A DNA stretch of 64,000 nt from Actinomadura citrea (GCF_013409045.1 NZ_JACCBT010000001.1:4278001-4342000), one strand, 5' to 3'. Shown: positions 40,777-49,736, counted from the stretch's first letter. Numbers and translations are program-made. Notes: generated by a model not told the origin, from the sequence alone.

Positions 40777-42287
40777 GGGTTCCTCCTGACCGTGGACAGG
40801 TCCGGCTGGTTGTTCGCCGCCGGGGTGAAGCCGGTGAGCCCGGTCCGCAGCCCGTAGGCGGTGGTGAGCGCGGCGGGGAAGATCCCGACCGCGTCGTCCC
40901 AGATCGTCTTGCAGGCCCGCGCGTACAGCTCCTCGCGCCGCTCGGGGTCGGCGGCCTGCCCGGCCTCGGCGAGCACCGCGTCCAGTCCGGGGTTGCGGTA
41001 GCCCATCCGGTCGGCCTTGGAGGTGTAGAGCCGGCCGAGGGTGAACGCGGCGTCGCCGGTCGTCACGGTGTTGGTCTGCAGCTCCATGTCCCAGTCGAGG
41101 GAGTTGAGGCGCTGCAGCCACTGGGCCTTCTCGATGCTCTGCGGCCTGACCTCCACCCCGATCCGGGCCCACGCCGAGATCATCGACTGGGCCAGCTCCC
41201 GGGCGAGGGGACCGGTGGCGTCGAACCACATCATCGTGGTCTCGAAGCCGTCCCCGAGGCCCGCGGCGCGCAGCGCAGCGCGGGCCGCGGCCGGGTCGTG
41301 CCGGTACGGCGGCTGCTCGGCGTAGCCGAAGACGGTGGAGGGGATCGGCGCGCGCATCTGTTCGGCGCCCGCGCCGAACAGCTTCCCGACGATCTCCTCC
41401 ATGTCGAGGGCCTGCCACATCGCCCGCCGTACCCGCGGATCGGTGAACGGCTTGCGGCCGCAGTTGAACCAGGTGAGGTAGTAGGTCCAGCTCGGCACGG
41501 TCTCGACCCTGACCCCGCGCCGGCCCCGCACCTCGCCGAGCTGGTCGGACGGGACGGGCCACAGCAGGTCGACGTCCCCGTTCCGCAGCGCCGTGATCGC
41601 GCTGGAGGTCTCGGCGATGAAGGGCATCGAGATGCCGGGCAGCCCGGCGCGGCCTCCCCAGTACCCGTCGAACCGGGCCAGCTCCACGTTGGTCGACGGG
41701 GTGAACCCCGTCACGCGGAACGGGCCCGAGCCCACCGGGCGGCGCTTCTGCGCCGGGTCGGCGACGCGCCGGGCCGGCACGATGAACAGCAGCGTCAGGT
41801 TCACCGGCAGGGTGCCCATCGGACCGTCCGTCACGAACGTGACCCGGTGGTCGCCGTCCGCCCGCGCGGACTTCACCGTGGCCCACAGCGCGGACTGCGC
41901 CGACTTCACGGCCTTGGTGCGCTCCACGCAGGCGACGACGTCCCGCGCGGTCAGCGGGCTCCCGTCGTGGAAGCGGACGCCGGGACGCAGGTCGAACACC
42001 CACGTCGTGTCGTCCGTCCGCCGCCACGACGTCGCCAGGCCGGGCGCGAGCCGCCCGCCCTCGTAGCGGACGAGCGTGTCGAACACCAGCCGCTTGACGA
42101 TCAGCGACGCCTCGTCGACCGCCGTCCCCGCGTTGTAGGGGTCGAGGTCGGTGACCGGCTGCCCGAACGCGGCGCGCAGCGAGCCGTCCGGCGCGGCCGC
42201 CGCCCCCGGCGTCGCGCAGCCGCCGAGCGCCACGGCGGAGGCGGCCAGGCCGGTCAGGGCGAGGAACTCGCGCCTGCGCACGTCCAT
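40773..42287 (-). CDS. Family 5 solute-binding lipoprotein
   Basis: A 504-residue extracytoplasmic binding lipoprotein of the OppA/DppA family. The N-terminus RRREFLALTGLAASAVALGGC has both a Tat-like RR motif and a lipobox (ALGGC, Cys about 24). The mature part has DLDPYN, the GRLAPGLATSWR segment and VRRAMWQALDMEEIV. It delivers ligand to the permeases encoded downstream. It is a good contrast with the two signal-less homologues at 9132 and 12570. GAGAGGAG lies upstream of the ATG. Confidence 0.93.
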   Translation of the reverse strand: MDVRRREFLALTGLAASAVALGGCATPGAAAAPDGSLRAAFGQPVTDLDPYNAGTAVDEASLIVKRLVFDTLVRYEGGRLAPGLATSWRRTDDTTWVFDLRPGVRFHDGSPLTARDVVACVERTKAVKSAQSALWATVKSARADGDHRVTFVTDGPMGTLPVNLTLLFIVPARRVADPAQKRRPVGSGPFRVTGFTPSTNVELARFDGYWGGRAGLPGISMPFIAETSSAITALRNGDVDLLWPVPSDQLGEVRGRRGVRVETVPSWTYYLTWFNCGRKPFTDPRVRRAMWQALDMEEIVGKLFGAGAEQMRAPIPSTVFGYAEQPPYRHDPAAARAALRAAGLGDGFETTMMWFDATGPLARELAQSMISAWARIGVEVRPQSIEKAQWLQRLNSLDWDMELQTNTVTTGDAAFTLGRLYTSKADRMGYRNPGLDAVLAEAGQAADPERREELYARACKTIWDDAVGIFPAALTTAYGLRTGLTGFTPAANNQPDLSTVRRNP

Positions 42288-42298
42288 GACGGCTCCTC

Positions 42299-42640
42299 TC
42301 AGCTCTTCAGCGCGAGGTAGATCATGACCTTCGCGGACGCCTCGCCGCCGTCGGCGTCGCCTTCGACCGCGCCCTTCAGCCGCAGCCAGCCGCCGAAGCC
42401 GGACGACTCCCAGGTGACGAGGTCGCCGGTCACCTCCCGCTCGGGGTCGAGGTCGCACCAGTGCAGGCCGTCGGGGGAGACCTGCGTGGTGACCCGCATC
42501 AGGGTGCCGGACCCGGCCCGCTCCAGCGTCCGGACGAACCAGCGGGCCTCCGCGGCCCACGCCACCTCGTACGGTTCCGTCGCGAAACCGCCCGCGAGGG
42601 TGCGGTTGCGTTCCAGGACCGCCGTGAACGACTCGCGCAT
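42299..42640 (-). CDS. Small conserved-looking protein, unknown function
   Basis: A 113-residue protein without signal peptide or membrane segment. It starts MRESFTAVLERNRTLAGGF and contains EAARWFVRTLE-like helix and beta segments ending VMIYLALKS. I do not recognise the family. It is 14 bp after the DUF6772-like gene and 11 bp before the binding-protein gene, with GAGGAG upstream, so it is a genuine operon member. It probably works with the preceding gene product. Confidence 0.65.
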   Translation of the reverse strand: MRESFTAVLERNRTLAGGFATEPYEVAWAAEARWFVRTLERAGSGTLMRVTTQVSPDGLHWCDLDPEREVTGDLVTWESSGFGGWLRLKGAVEGDADGGEASAKVMIYLALKS

Positions 42641-42654
42641 GTTCCGGGGGCTCC

Positions 42655-43605
42655 TCACCAGTCGACCGAGATCAGGACGGAGTCCAGGTACAGGAAGTTG
42701 CGCACGTCGGTGTGCGTCCTGACCGAGACGTAGAAGTTCAGGAGGTTCTGCAGGGAGCCGTACTCCTCCTCGTACGGCGGCACCGGCACGTCGCGCATGT
42801 CGTAGACGGTGTCGTTGACCTGCAGTTCGATGTTCGATCGCGTGCTGGTGTCGATCACCCAGCGCACGTAGTGCCAGTTCACCTTGGTCGGCACTTCGTT
42901 GTAGCAGAGTTCCTGCGGGCCGCCGAACGGCTTCCAGTCGTCCGGTTCCGGGGCGGTGAAGTCGGCGGTCGGCGGCAGCTTGATCTTGCCTTCGAAGTGC
43001 TCGCGCGGGGTCGGCTCGGGCACCGTCGGGTACACCCACTCGCGCCGCAGCCGGTTCTCCACGTCGGTGTTCAGGTAGCGGGCGACGCAGTGGTAGCGGA
43101 CGCCGTCGCAGATGTCGGTCGCGATGGTGAACGCGCCGAACTGCTGCTCGGAGGGGTGCAGGTTCGCGTCCCACTCGCCGGCGCCCGCCTTGTGCGCCGC
43201 CTGGTTCTCCTCCGAGGCGGCCTCGGTCTTGAAGGTCAGGTAGGCCTCGAACTGCACGCGCCCCCGTCCGGCCATCGTGAGCCGCCGGATCGCGACGCCG
43301 GTGTGCCCGGCCACCGGGCGCGTCGCGACCTTCAGCGCGTACGTCCCGGACATCGCGCCGTGCGTGCCGACGTCGAAGAAGTTGCAGGAGCTGAGCTGCG
43401 GCGGCCGGAAGTCGCGCATGTGGTCGTCGACGGTGTCGAGGTCGCCGTGCCCGTCGTAGTTGCCGAGCAGTTCGATCCAGCCGTGCGTGCCGGTGTTGAA
43501 CTCGTCGTGGACGAGGATCCGGTCCAGCGGGTTGAAGCGGGACAGGGCGGGGTCGGCCCTGCGCAGTTGCGCGGCCAGCGACTGCTCGCTCGCGGGGGTG
43601 CTCAT
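42655..43605 (-). CDS. Probable DUF6772-type protein
   Basis: A 316-residue cytosolic protein rich in beta segments. Landmarks are FNPLDRILVHDEFNTGTHGWIELLGNYDG near residue 25, SGTYALKVATRP near 105 and a C-terminal NLLNFYVSVRTHTDVRNFLYLDSVLI. The layout resembles a lectin/glucanase-like jelly-roll. I associate it with DUF6772 from memory; no catalytic residues can be named. The ATG overlaps the stop of the secreted nuclease-fold gene (ATGA), so it is operon-coupled. A sugar-ligand or sugar-processing role would match the LacI regulator, but this is inference. Confidence 0.6.
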   Translation of the reverse strand: MSTPASEQSLAAQLRRADPALSRFNPLDRILVHDEFNTGTHGWIELLGNYDGHGDLDTVDDHMRDFRPPQLSSCNFFDVGTHGAMSGTYALKVATRPVAGHTGVAIRRLTMAGRGRVQFEAYLTFKTEAASEENQAAHKAGAGEWDANLHPSEQQFGAFTIATDICDGVRYHCVARYLNTDVENRLRREWVYPTVPEPTPREHFEGKIKLPPTADFTAPEPDDWKPFGGPQELCYNEVPTKVNWHYVRWVIDTSTRSNIELQVNDTVYDMRDVPVPPYEEEYGSLQNLLNFYVSVRTHTDVRNFLYLDSVLISVDW

Positions 43606-44702
43606 CGGGTGGGCTCCTGAATCCTGACGGTGGCGTGCACCAGGTTGTGGTCGGACCGCAGCAGGTCGCGCGGCTCGCCGGCCTGTGCGGCGGTCTGCGG
43701 GACGAGCGTCCACTGCAGGACGCGCGTGCCGTTGCGGACGAAGATGTGGTCGATCTTGTCCTCGGCCCTCGGCAGCGGGATCTTGCCGCCGTTGAACGAG
43801 GCGTACTCGGCGCCGGTGCGGCGGTTCGCGGGCGCTGACTCGAACGAGTCGGCGTAGCCGACGTCGGAGAAGGCGTCGTAGGCGCTGTGGCCGTCCTCCT
43901 TCGACGCCGAGTTCATGTCCCCGGCGAACACGATCGGCAGCCGCCGGGTGTAGGGGTTGTCCCGGGTGAGGTACTCGGCCGTCCGGCGCGCGTCGAGGTA
44001 GCGGACCTCGTCCCAGTTCTTGGTCCAGCCGTTGGGGTCGGTCGCGCCGTTCTTGCGGTACTCCAGGTGCATGTCGACGACCACGAACCGCATCCCGGAG
44101 CGCAGGTCGCGCAGGGTGTTCCAGGTCATCGTCTTGCCGTAGATCTCGGTGGAGTCCGGCAGCCACAGCAGGTCGTGGGGGAGCGCGCGGCCGCGCTCGT
44201 CCAGGTGGGAGAACCTGCGGGCGTCGTAGTAGGTGAAGCGGCCGGCGCCGGACTTCAGCGGGTAGCCCGCCTGCGGGTGCCTGGTCCCGGCGTAGTCGGC
44301 GGGCGCCTCGGCGTAGCCGCGGGCGCGCATCGCCTTCGTCAGCGGGGCGCGGAACGACTCCACGTCCACGCCGGGCTGCGTCGGCGTGGGGTTGTTGCCG
44401 ATCTCCTGGGTGACGACGACCCCGGCGCGCGCCCGGACGATGTCGTCGGCGACCCGCGCGGCGCGCCCGTCGGCCCAGGGCTCGAGCTTGGTGGCGCAGT
44501 CGCGCCCGATGGTGTCGACGCAGGCCTGCGTGGTCGGCAGGCATCCGTGCCCGCAGGTGTTGTAGGTCGCGATCCGCAGGTCGAGCCTGCGGTGCGGGCC
44601 CTGCGCGGCCTGCGCGCTCGCGGCGGGGACGAGCAGCGCCCCGGCGGCGAGGGCGGCGGTCAGGGTCGCGAGGGGACGGGCGGGGGGACGCGGTGTCCTC
44701 AT
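43602..44702 (-). CDS. Secreted endonuclease/exonuclease/phosphatase-fold protein
   Basis: A 366-residue EEP-family hydrolase with a Sec signal peptide (LAAGALLVPAASAQA, cleavage near residue 33). Active-site elements are visible: RIATYNTCG, VVTQEIGNN with the metal Glu, MHLEYRKN, FAGDMNSAS and a terminal RSDHNLV. The family includes nucleases, sphingomyelinases and inositol-phosphate phosphatases; two Cys pairs in the early insertion suggest disulfides. It is the first gene of the operon and may release the ligand that the importer takes up. Expression is probably under LacI control at 44736. Confidence 0.85.
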   Translation of the reverse strand: MRTPRPPARPLATLTAALAAGALLVPAASAQAAQGPHRRLDLRIATYNTCGHGCLPTTQACVDTIGRDCATKLEPWADGRAARVADDIVRARAGVVVTQEIGNNPTPTQPGVDVESFRAPLTKAMRARGYAEAPADYAGTRHPQAGYPLKSGAGRFTYYDARRFSHLDERGRALPHDLLWLPDSTEIYGKTMTWNTLRDLRSGMRFVVVDMHLEYRKNGATDPNGWTKNWDEVRYLDARRTAEYLTRDNPYTRRLPIVFAGDMNSASKEDGHSAYDAFSDVGYADSFESAPANRRTGAEYASFNGGKIPLPRAEDKIDHIFVRNGTRVLQWTLVPQTAAQAGEPRDLLRSDHNLVHATVRIQEPTR

Positions 44703-44735
44703 ACGAGGAGGCCTTCCGTTGTCGGGAGTGTCACA

Positions 44736-44748
44736 TTAACGTTAACGT
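44736..44748. promoter_or_regulatory. LacI-type operator candidate
   Basis: TTAACGTTAACGT, two overlapping palindromes (TTAACGTTAA and ACGTTAACGT), 34-46 bp upstream of the first operon gene. LacI-family sites commonly contain AACG/CGTT around a central CG or TA. Confidence 0.6.
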
Positions 44749-44795
44749 GATCGTTCACACACCATGGATGTTCACCCATCCGCCTGTCAAGAGCC

Positions 44796-44838
44796 GAAAA
44801 GAAAACGACCCGGCCGTCCGCGTGAGCGGACAGCCGGG
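44796..44838 (-). terminator. Terminator of the symporter operon
   Basis: Read on the minus strand: CCCGGC and GCGGAC arms pairing around TCAC with one mismatch, then TCGTTTTCTTTTC. A good Rho-independent structure about 145 bp after the symporter stop. Confidence 0.7.
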
Positions 44839-44981
44839 CCGTCAGCGTGCTGGCCGAAGGGAGGACGGTGTTACCGGAGCAGGGTTGGGCGACCGGAACG
44901 CGAAGGCGGCGCCGCCCGTCCGCTCCGGGTCGGTCCGGGAGCGTGACGCGGCGGCGCCGCCATTTGGTCGGCCGGGCCCGA

Positions 44982-46592
44982 TCAGGTGCTGGAGCTGAGC
45001 TCCAGATCGTTGATCTTCGGGTCGCCCTCGTCGGCGAGGTAGTCCGCCGCGCGCGTCGCGTCCCTGCCGTCCGCGAGCTTGGCGGCCCTGCACACCAGGG
45101 TTCCGGCGACCGCGACCACCACGTTGACGGCGAGCGCCAGCATGCCGACGTACACCGTGGTCTTGGTGTCCAGGCCGAGGTCGCTCAGCGGGTAGGCCGA
45201 GCCGCCGAAGTGCTCCTTGCCCTTCGCCGGGTTCGGGATCCGGTACAGCATCCACAGGCCCGCCGCCATGCCGGCGGCCCAGCCCGCGATGAGGGCGCCG
45301 CGGTGGAACCAGCGGGTGAGGAGGCCGAGCCCCACCGCCGGCAGCGTCTGCAGGATGATGACGCCGCCGATGAGCTGCAGGTCGATGGAGAACTCCGGGT
45401 CGAGCGCGAGGATGCACACGACCGCGCCGGCCTTGACGATCAGCGAGACCAGTTTGCTGACGGTCGCCTCCTCCTTGGCGTCGGCGTCGCGGCGGATGTA
45501 CTCCTTGTAGATGTTGCGGGTGAACAGGTTGGCCGCCGCGATCGACATGATCGCCGCCGGGACCAGCGCGCCGATGCCGACGGCGGCGAACGCCACGCCG
45601 GCGAACCAGTCCGGGAACATGTGGTCGAACAGGAGCGGGACCACGGTGTTGGTGTCGGGCTTGCCGTCGGTGCTGACCGGCTTCACGCCCGCCGCGATGG
45701 CCATGTAGCCGAGCAGCGCGATCAGGCCGAGCACGAAGCTGTAGGCGGGCAGCGCCGCCATGTTCCGCTTGATCACGTTGCGGTTCTTGCCGGCCAGCAC
45801 GCCGGTGATGCTGTGCGGGTAGAGGAACAGCGCCATCGCCGAGCCGAGCGCCAGCATCGCGTAGTTCAGCTGGCCGCTGCCGGCGATCGTGACGCCGTCG
45901 CCGGGCGCGGGCGTCTTGTCGAACTTGGCCTTGGCCGCGTCGAAGATGTCGCCCCAGCCGCCGAGCTTCGCCGGGATGTAGAGCACCGCGACGATGATGA
46001 CCAGGTAGATCAGCACGTCCTTGACGAAGGCGATCAGCGCGGGGGCGCGCAGCCCGGACTGGTAGGTGTAGGCGGCGAGGATCACGAACGCGATGATGAT
46101 CGGCCAGTGCCCGTTCACGCCCATCGCCTTCAGCACCGCCTCGATGCCGACCAGTTGCAGCGCGATGTAGGGCATCGTGGCGACGATGCCGGTGATCGCG
46201 ATGACGAGCGCCAGCGTCGGGGAGCCGAACCGGGCCCGGACGAAGTCGGCCGGCGTCACGAAGCCGTGCACGTGCGACACCGACCAGAGTTTGATCAGTA
46301 CCAGGAACACCAGCGGGTACACGACGATCGTGTACGGGACGGCGAAGAAGCCCGCCGCGCCCGCGCCGAACACCAGGGCCGGGACGGCGACGAACGTGTA
46401 GGCGGTGTAGAGGTCGCCGCCGATCAGGAACCAGGTGATCCAGCTGCCGAAGCTGCGGCCGCCGAGGCCCCACTCGTCGAGGCTGTGCATGGAGTCGGGC
46501 CGCCGCCACCGGGCGGCGACGAATCCCATCCCGCTGACCAGCAGGAACAGGACCGCGAAGACGATGATCTCGGTGAGGTGGTCGCGTGCCAT
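44982..46592 (-). CDS. Sodium:solute symporter (SSS family, MctP-like)
   Basis: A 536-residue membrane protein with about 13 hydrophobic helices. SSS landmarks include WGLGGRSFGSWITWFLIGGD near the N-terminus, ALFLYPHSITGVLAG near 235 and GALVPAAIMSIAAANLFTRNIYKEY near 345-370. Relatives import monocarboxylates (acetate, pyruvate, lactate) or amino acids with sodium. It is paired with a DUF3311 protein encoded immediately upstream, a usual combination in actinobacteria for this subfamily. Confidence 0.9.
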   Translation of the reverse strand: MARDHLTEIIVFAVLFLLVSGMGFVAARWRRPDSMHSLDEWGLGGRSFGSWITWFLIGGDLYTAYTFVAVPALVFGAGAAGFFAVPYTIVVYPLVFLVLIKLWSVSHVHGFVTPADFVRARFGSPTLALVIAITGIVATMPYIALQLVGIEAVLKAMGVNGHWPIIIAFVILAAYTYQSGLRAPALIAFVKDVLIYLVIIVAVLYIPAKLGGWGDIFDAAKAKFDKTPAPGDGVTIAGSGQLNYAMLALGSAMALFLYPHSITGVLAGKNRNVIKRNMAALPAYSFVLGLIALLGYMAIAAGVKPVSTDGKPDTNTVVPLLFDHMFPDWFAGVAFAAVGIGALVPAAIMSIAAANLFTRNIYKEYIRRDADAKEEATVSKLVSLIVKAGAVVCILALDPEFSIDLQLIGGVIILQTLPAVGLGLLTRWFHRGALIAGWAAGMAAGLWMLYRIPNPAKGKEHFGGSAYPLSDLGLDTKTTVYVGMLALAVNVVVAVAGTLVCRAAKLADGRDATRAADYLADEGDPKINDLELSSST

Positions 46593-46596
46593 CGGC

Positions 46597-46848
46597 TCAG
46601 CCCCGCTTCTTCGTCATCTGGTACACGAGGACCGTGCAGGCGACGCCCAGCGGGATGAAGGCCAGCTGGATCCAGTAGAAGGCGGGGAAGCCCGCGAGGC
46701 GGGGCTTGTCGCTGTTGTAGAGGAAGGTGAGCAGCGGGAGCGCGACGGGCACGATCAGGAGCCAGTTCCAGGGGCTCCGGTCGGTGCGGTCGGCTTCCGG
46801 CGGCGGGGGCTGGGTCGGAGTCGGTTCCCGGGAGTCGTCGGGAGTCAT
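46597..46848 (-). CDS. DUF3311 small membrane partner of the symporter
   Basis: An 83-residue protein with a Pro-rich cytosolic start (PTPTQPPPPEAD), a first helix WNWLLIVPVALPLLTFLYN and a second FYWIQLAFIPLGVACTVLVYQ, ending in basic TKKRG. This is the DUF3311 pattern, found next to SSS symporters, where it is assumed to be an accessory subunit. AGGAGG is 6 nt before the ATG, and the symporter ATG follows 4 bp after the stop. Confidence 0.85.
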   Translation of the reverse strand: MTPDDSREPTPTQPPPPEADRTDRSPWNWLLIVPVALPLLTFLYNSDKPRLAGFPAFYWIQLAFIPLGVACTVLVYQMTKKRG

Positions 46849-47107
46849 GGGGGTCCTCCTCGTCTTGCCCGCGCACGGTCCGCCCGGGTCGCGGGACGGG
46901 ACCGTGCCGGGGGTGCGGCCGGGCGAGCCTACACATCCCCTGGTCACAGCCGGATATCGGCCGCGGCACGACTTCGATGGATCGCTCCACCCTGGGAAGG
47001 GCCAGGTGGGGAACCGGTCGGCACCGGGTCAAGGGGGCGGTCAGGCGGGACGCCCGGCCGCCGTGTCCGGCTCGTGCCGCGGGTCGCCGGTGGAGCTCGG
47101 TCGACCT

Positions 47108-47182
47108 CTGCCCCATGTCGCCGCCCACGAGCGCGAGATGGTCGGTCCCGCCCAGCTCGACCTCGGTGTTCTTCCTGGTCAT
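47108..47182 (-). pseudogene. N-terminal scrap of a glyoxalase/VOC-family gene
   Basis: On the minus strand an ATG with GGAGAG 8 nt upstream starts MTRKNTEVELGGTDHLALVG, which resembles the first strand of VOC proteins (GTDHLALVC-D), with the first metal His. Homology is then lost and no full domain follows. Probably a truncated remnant; weak evidence. Confidence 0.35.
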
Positions 47183-47241
47183 GGGTGCCGCTCTCCGCGT
47201 GCGGGGGATCCTGCGAGTACGTCCGTGGTAATCTCCCCGCA

Positions 47242-47280
47242 TGCGAACCGCAGCCTCCCGGTGGTGGTGGCGCCGCTGAG
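47242..47280 (+). CDS. trpL: trp leader peptide
   Basis: A 12-codon reading frame, MRTAASRWWWRR, with three consecutive Trp codons, 103 bp before the anthranilate synthase start. Its first codons (CATGCGAACCG) can pair with CGGTTCGCGCATG at 47288-47300, and a terminator stem follows at 47312-47334. This is the classical ribosome-stalling attenuation arrangement: charged tRNA-Trp lets the ribosome finish the leader and the terminator forms; Trp starvation stalls it on WWW. Confidence 0.9.
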
Positions 47281-47311
47281 GCGGTGCCGGTTCGCGCATG
47301 TTCTGACCAGG

Positions 47312-47343
47312 CGACCGCCCTCACCCGGCGGTCGTTTCGTCTT
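47312..47343 (+). terminator. trp attenuator terminator
   Basis: CGACCGCC (47312-47319), 7-nt loop, GGCGGTCG (47327-47334), then TTTCGTCTT. A perfect 8-bp GC stem and short T-rich tail between the trp leader and the anthranilate synthase gene. Confidence 0.85.
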
Positions 47344-47383
47344 CACGACGCCCGGTGGGGGCCCGACATGAGGGGCCACCGCG

Positions 47384-49546
47384 GTGGAGACCGTCTCACG
47401 ACAGCCGCTGACCAGCGACTTCGTCACGGCCGGGGGCGTACGGGTGACCCGTACCGCCGTCCCGGTCGACTCCGAGCGCAAGTCCGACGCGCTGAACGTC
47501 CTCGTCGCCGCCGTGGGGGAGCGGCGCGGCGGCGTGCTCAGCTCCGGCATGGAGTACCCGGGCCGCTACAGCCGCTGGCACATGGCCTACGTCGATCCCT
47601 GCCTGGAGATCGTCGCGCGCGGCCGGACGGTCGCCGTCCACCCCCTGAACGGGCGCGGCCGGGTCGTCCTGCCCGCGCTGGCGGGCGCGCTGCGCGCCGT
47701 CGGCGAGGTGCGGAGGGACGAGCCCGGCCTGTTCGAGCTCTTCGTCCCGGCGGCCGAGGGCTTCTTCACCGAGGAGGAGCGCAGCCGCCAGCCGACCGTC
47801 TTCACCGCGCTGCGCGCCGTCGTCGACCTGTTCCGCTGCGACGACCCGCACCTCGGCCTCTACGGGGCCTTCGGGTACGACCTGTCGCTGCAGTTCGAGC
47901 CCCTGCGGACCAGGCTGGAGCGGCCCGACGACCAGCGCGACCTCGTCCTGCACCTGGCCGACGAGATGGTCGTCGTCGACCGCAAGCGCGAGACCTCGCA
48001 CCGGATCTCCTACGAGTTCGAGGTGGACGGGTCGGGCACCGCCGGGCTGCCGCGCGACACCGGGGCGACGCCGGTCCGGCGGCGTGCCGGCATCCCGGCG
48101 CAGCCCGTCCCCGGCGTGTACGCGCAGATGGTGCGGGACGCCAAGGAGAAGTTCGTCAGGGGCGACCTGTTCGAGGTCACGCCGGGGCACACGATGTACG
48201 GGCGCTGCGACGCGCCCGCCGCGTTCTTCGAGCGGCTGCGGGAGTCCAACCCGGCCCCGTACGAGTTCCTGTTCAACCTCGGCGAGGGCGAGTTCCTGGT
48301 CGGCGCGTCGCCCGAGATGTTCGTCCGGGTCAGCGGCGACCGCGTCGAGACCTGCCCGATCGCCGGGACGATCAGGCGCGGCGCCGATCCGCTGGAGGAC
48401 GCCGAGCAGATCCGCACGATCCTGTCCTCGGCGAAGGACGAGTCCGAGCTGACCATGTGCACCGACGTGGACCGCAACGACAAGTCCCGGATCTGCGTGC
48501 CCGGCAGCGTGCGCGTCCTCGGCCGCCGGCAGATCGAGATCTACTCCCGGCTCATCCACACCGTCGACCACATCGAGGGGCGGCTGCGCCCTGGCTTCGA
48601 CGCGCTCGACGCGTTCCTCACCCACATGTGGGCGGTGACCGTCACGGGCGCGCCCAAGACGTGGGCGATGCAGTTCATCGAGGACCACGAGGACTCGCCC
48701 CGCCGCTGGTACGGCGGCGCGGTCGGCTGCGTCGGCTTCGACGGCTCGATGAACACCGGCCTGACGCTGCGGACCGCGCAGATCCGCGACGGCGTGGCGA
48801 CCGTCCGGGCCGGGGCGACGCTGCTCTACGACTCCGATCCCGACGAGGAGGAGCGTGAGACGCACCTCAAGGCCAGCGCTCTACTGAGCGCGCTCGCCGC
48901 CGCGCGGACGGGCGGCGGGGCCGCGCCGAAGGAGGCGCCGCTCCCCGAGCAGCCGGGCGAGGGCGTCAAGGTGCTGCTCGTCGACCACGAGGACTCGTTC
49001 GTCAACACCCTCTCCGACTACTTCCGGCAGCACGGCGCCTCCGTGGTGACCCTGCGGCACGGGTTCCCGGTGCGGCTGCTGGACGAGCACGCGCCCGACC
49101 TGGTCGTGCTGTCGCCCGGCCCCGGACGCCCGGAGGACTTCGGCACCCGCGCCCTCCTGGACGAGTTGGGCGCACGCGAGCTGCCGGTCTTCGGCGTGTG
49201 CCTCGGGCTGCAGGCGATGGTCGAGCACGCCGGCGGCGAGCTGGCCCTGCTGCCCGAGCCGTCCCACGGCAAGCCCGGCCAGGTGAAGGTCACGGGGGGC
49301 GACCTGTTCGAGGGCCTGCCGGAGGAGTTCACCGCCGCCCGCTACCACTCGCTGCACGCCACGCCCGACCGGGTGAAGGGGTTCCAGATCACGGCGCTGA
49401 CCGGGGACGTCGTCATGGGCATCGAGGACCCGGTGCGGCGGCGCTGGGCGGTGCAGTTCCATCCGGAGTCGATCCTCACCGCCGCCGGGGGCGCCGGGCA
49501 CCGCATCGTCGCCAACGTCCTGCGCCTGTGCCGCTCCCGGGGCTGA
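47384..49546 (+). CDS. trpEG: Fused anthranilate synthase, components I and II
   Basis: A 720-residue fusion. The TrpE part (about 1-510) has GGVLSSGMEYPGRYSRW near residue 46, the Trp-feedback region, and the chorismate-binding core with PYEFLFNLGEGEFLVGASPEMF, CPIAGTIRRG and HMWAVTVTGAPK. The TrpG glutaminase part (about 530-720) has C606 in FGVCLGLQAM and WAVQFHPES with the catalytic His-Glu. It makes anthranilate from chorismate and glutamine. This fused form resembles rhizobial TrpE(G). The attenuator upstream supports the tryptophan pathway over phenazine-type or ADIC synthases. GTG start with GAGGGG upstream. Confidence 0.93.
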   Translation: METVSRQPLTSDFVTAGGVRVTRTAVPVDSERKSDALNVLVAAVGERRGGVLSSGMEYPGRYSRWHMAYVDPCLEIVARGRTVAVHPLNGRGRVVLPALAGALRAVGEVRRDEPGLFELFVPAAEGFFTEEERSRQPTVFTALRAVVDLFRCDDPHLGLYGAFGYDLSLQFEPLRTRLERPDDQRDLVLHLADEMVVVDRKRETSHRISYEFEVDGSGTAGLPRDTGATPVRRRAGIPAQPVPGVYAQMVRDAKEKFVRGDLFEVTPGHTMYGRCDAPAAFFERLRESNPAPYEFLFNLGEGEFLVGASPEMFVRVSGDRVETCPIAGTIRRGADPLEDAEQIRTILSSAKDESELTMCTDVDRNDKSRICVPGSVRVLGRRQIEIYSRLIHTVDHIEGRLRPGFDALDAFLTHMWAVTVTGAPKTWAMQFIEDHEDSPRRWYGGAVGCVGFDGSMNTGLTLRTAQIRDGVATVRAGATLLYDSDPDEEERETHLKASALLSALAAARTGGGAAPKEAPLPEQPGEGVKVLLVDHEDSFVNTLSDYFRQHGASVVTLRHGFPVRLLDEHAPDLVVLSPGPGRPEDFGTRALLDELGARELPVFGVCLGLQAMVEHAGGELALLPEPSHGKPGQVKVTGGDLFEGLPEEFTAARYHSLHATPDRVKGFQITALTGDVVMGIEDPVRRRWAVQFHPESILTAAGGAGHRIVANVLRLCRSRG

Positions 49547-49703
49547 CAGTCCTCTGGGTGGAGGCGTCCGTAGTTCCGAAGCACTAGGGACCGGGGCCCG
49601 CAAATGGGCCTGAGGTTCCTGTCGCGGCCCCCGTCGCGGCGGAAGACTTGTTCCCGGCCACAGCGCGCCGCCCTTCCGCGGCGCGGGTGATCGCCGTTAT
49701 CCC

Positions 49704-49736
49704 GCGGAGGGGGGAGGCCCGTCCTCCCTCCTCCGC
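49704..49736 (+). terminator. Purine-rich hairpin downstream of anthranilate synthase
   Basis: GCGGAGG...GGGAGG pairs with CCTCCC...CCTCCGC around CCCGT; a long GC stem 160 bp after the stop, followed by AACAAAACG rather than T. It could also lie in the leader of the small membrane protein. Confidence 0.45.
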
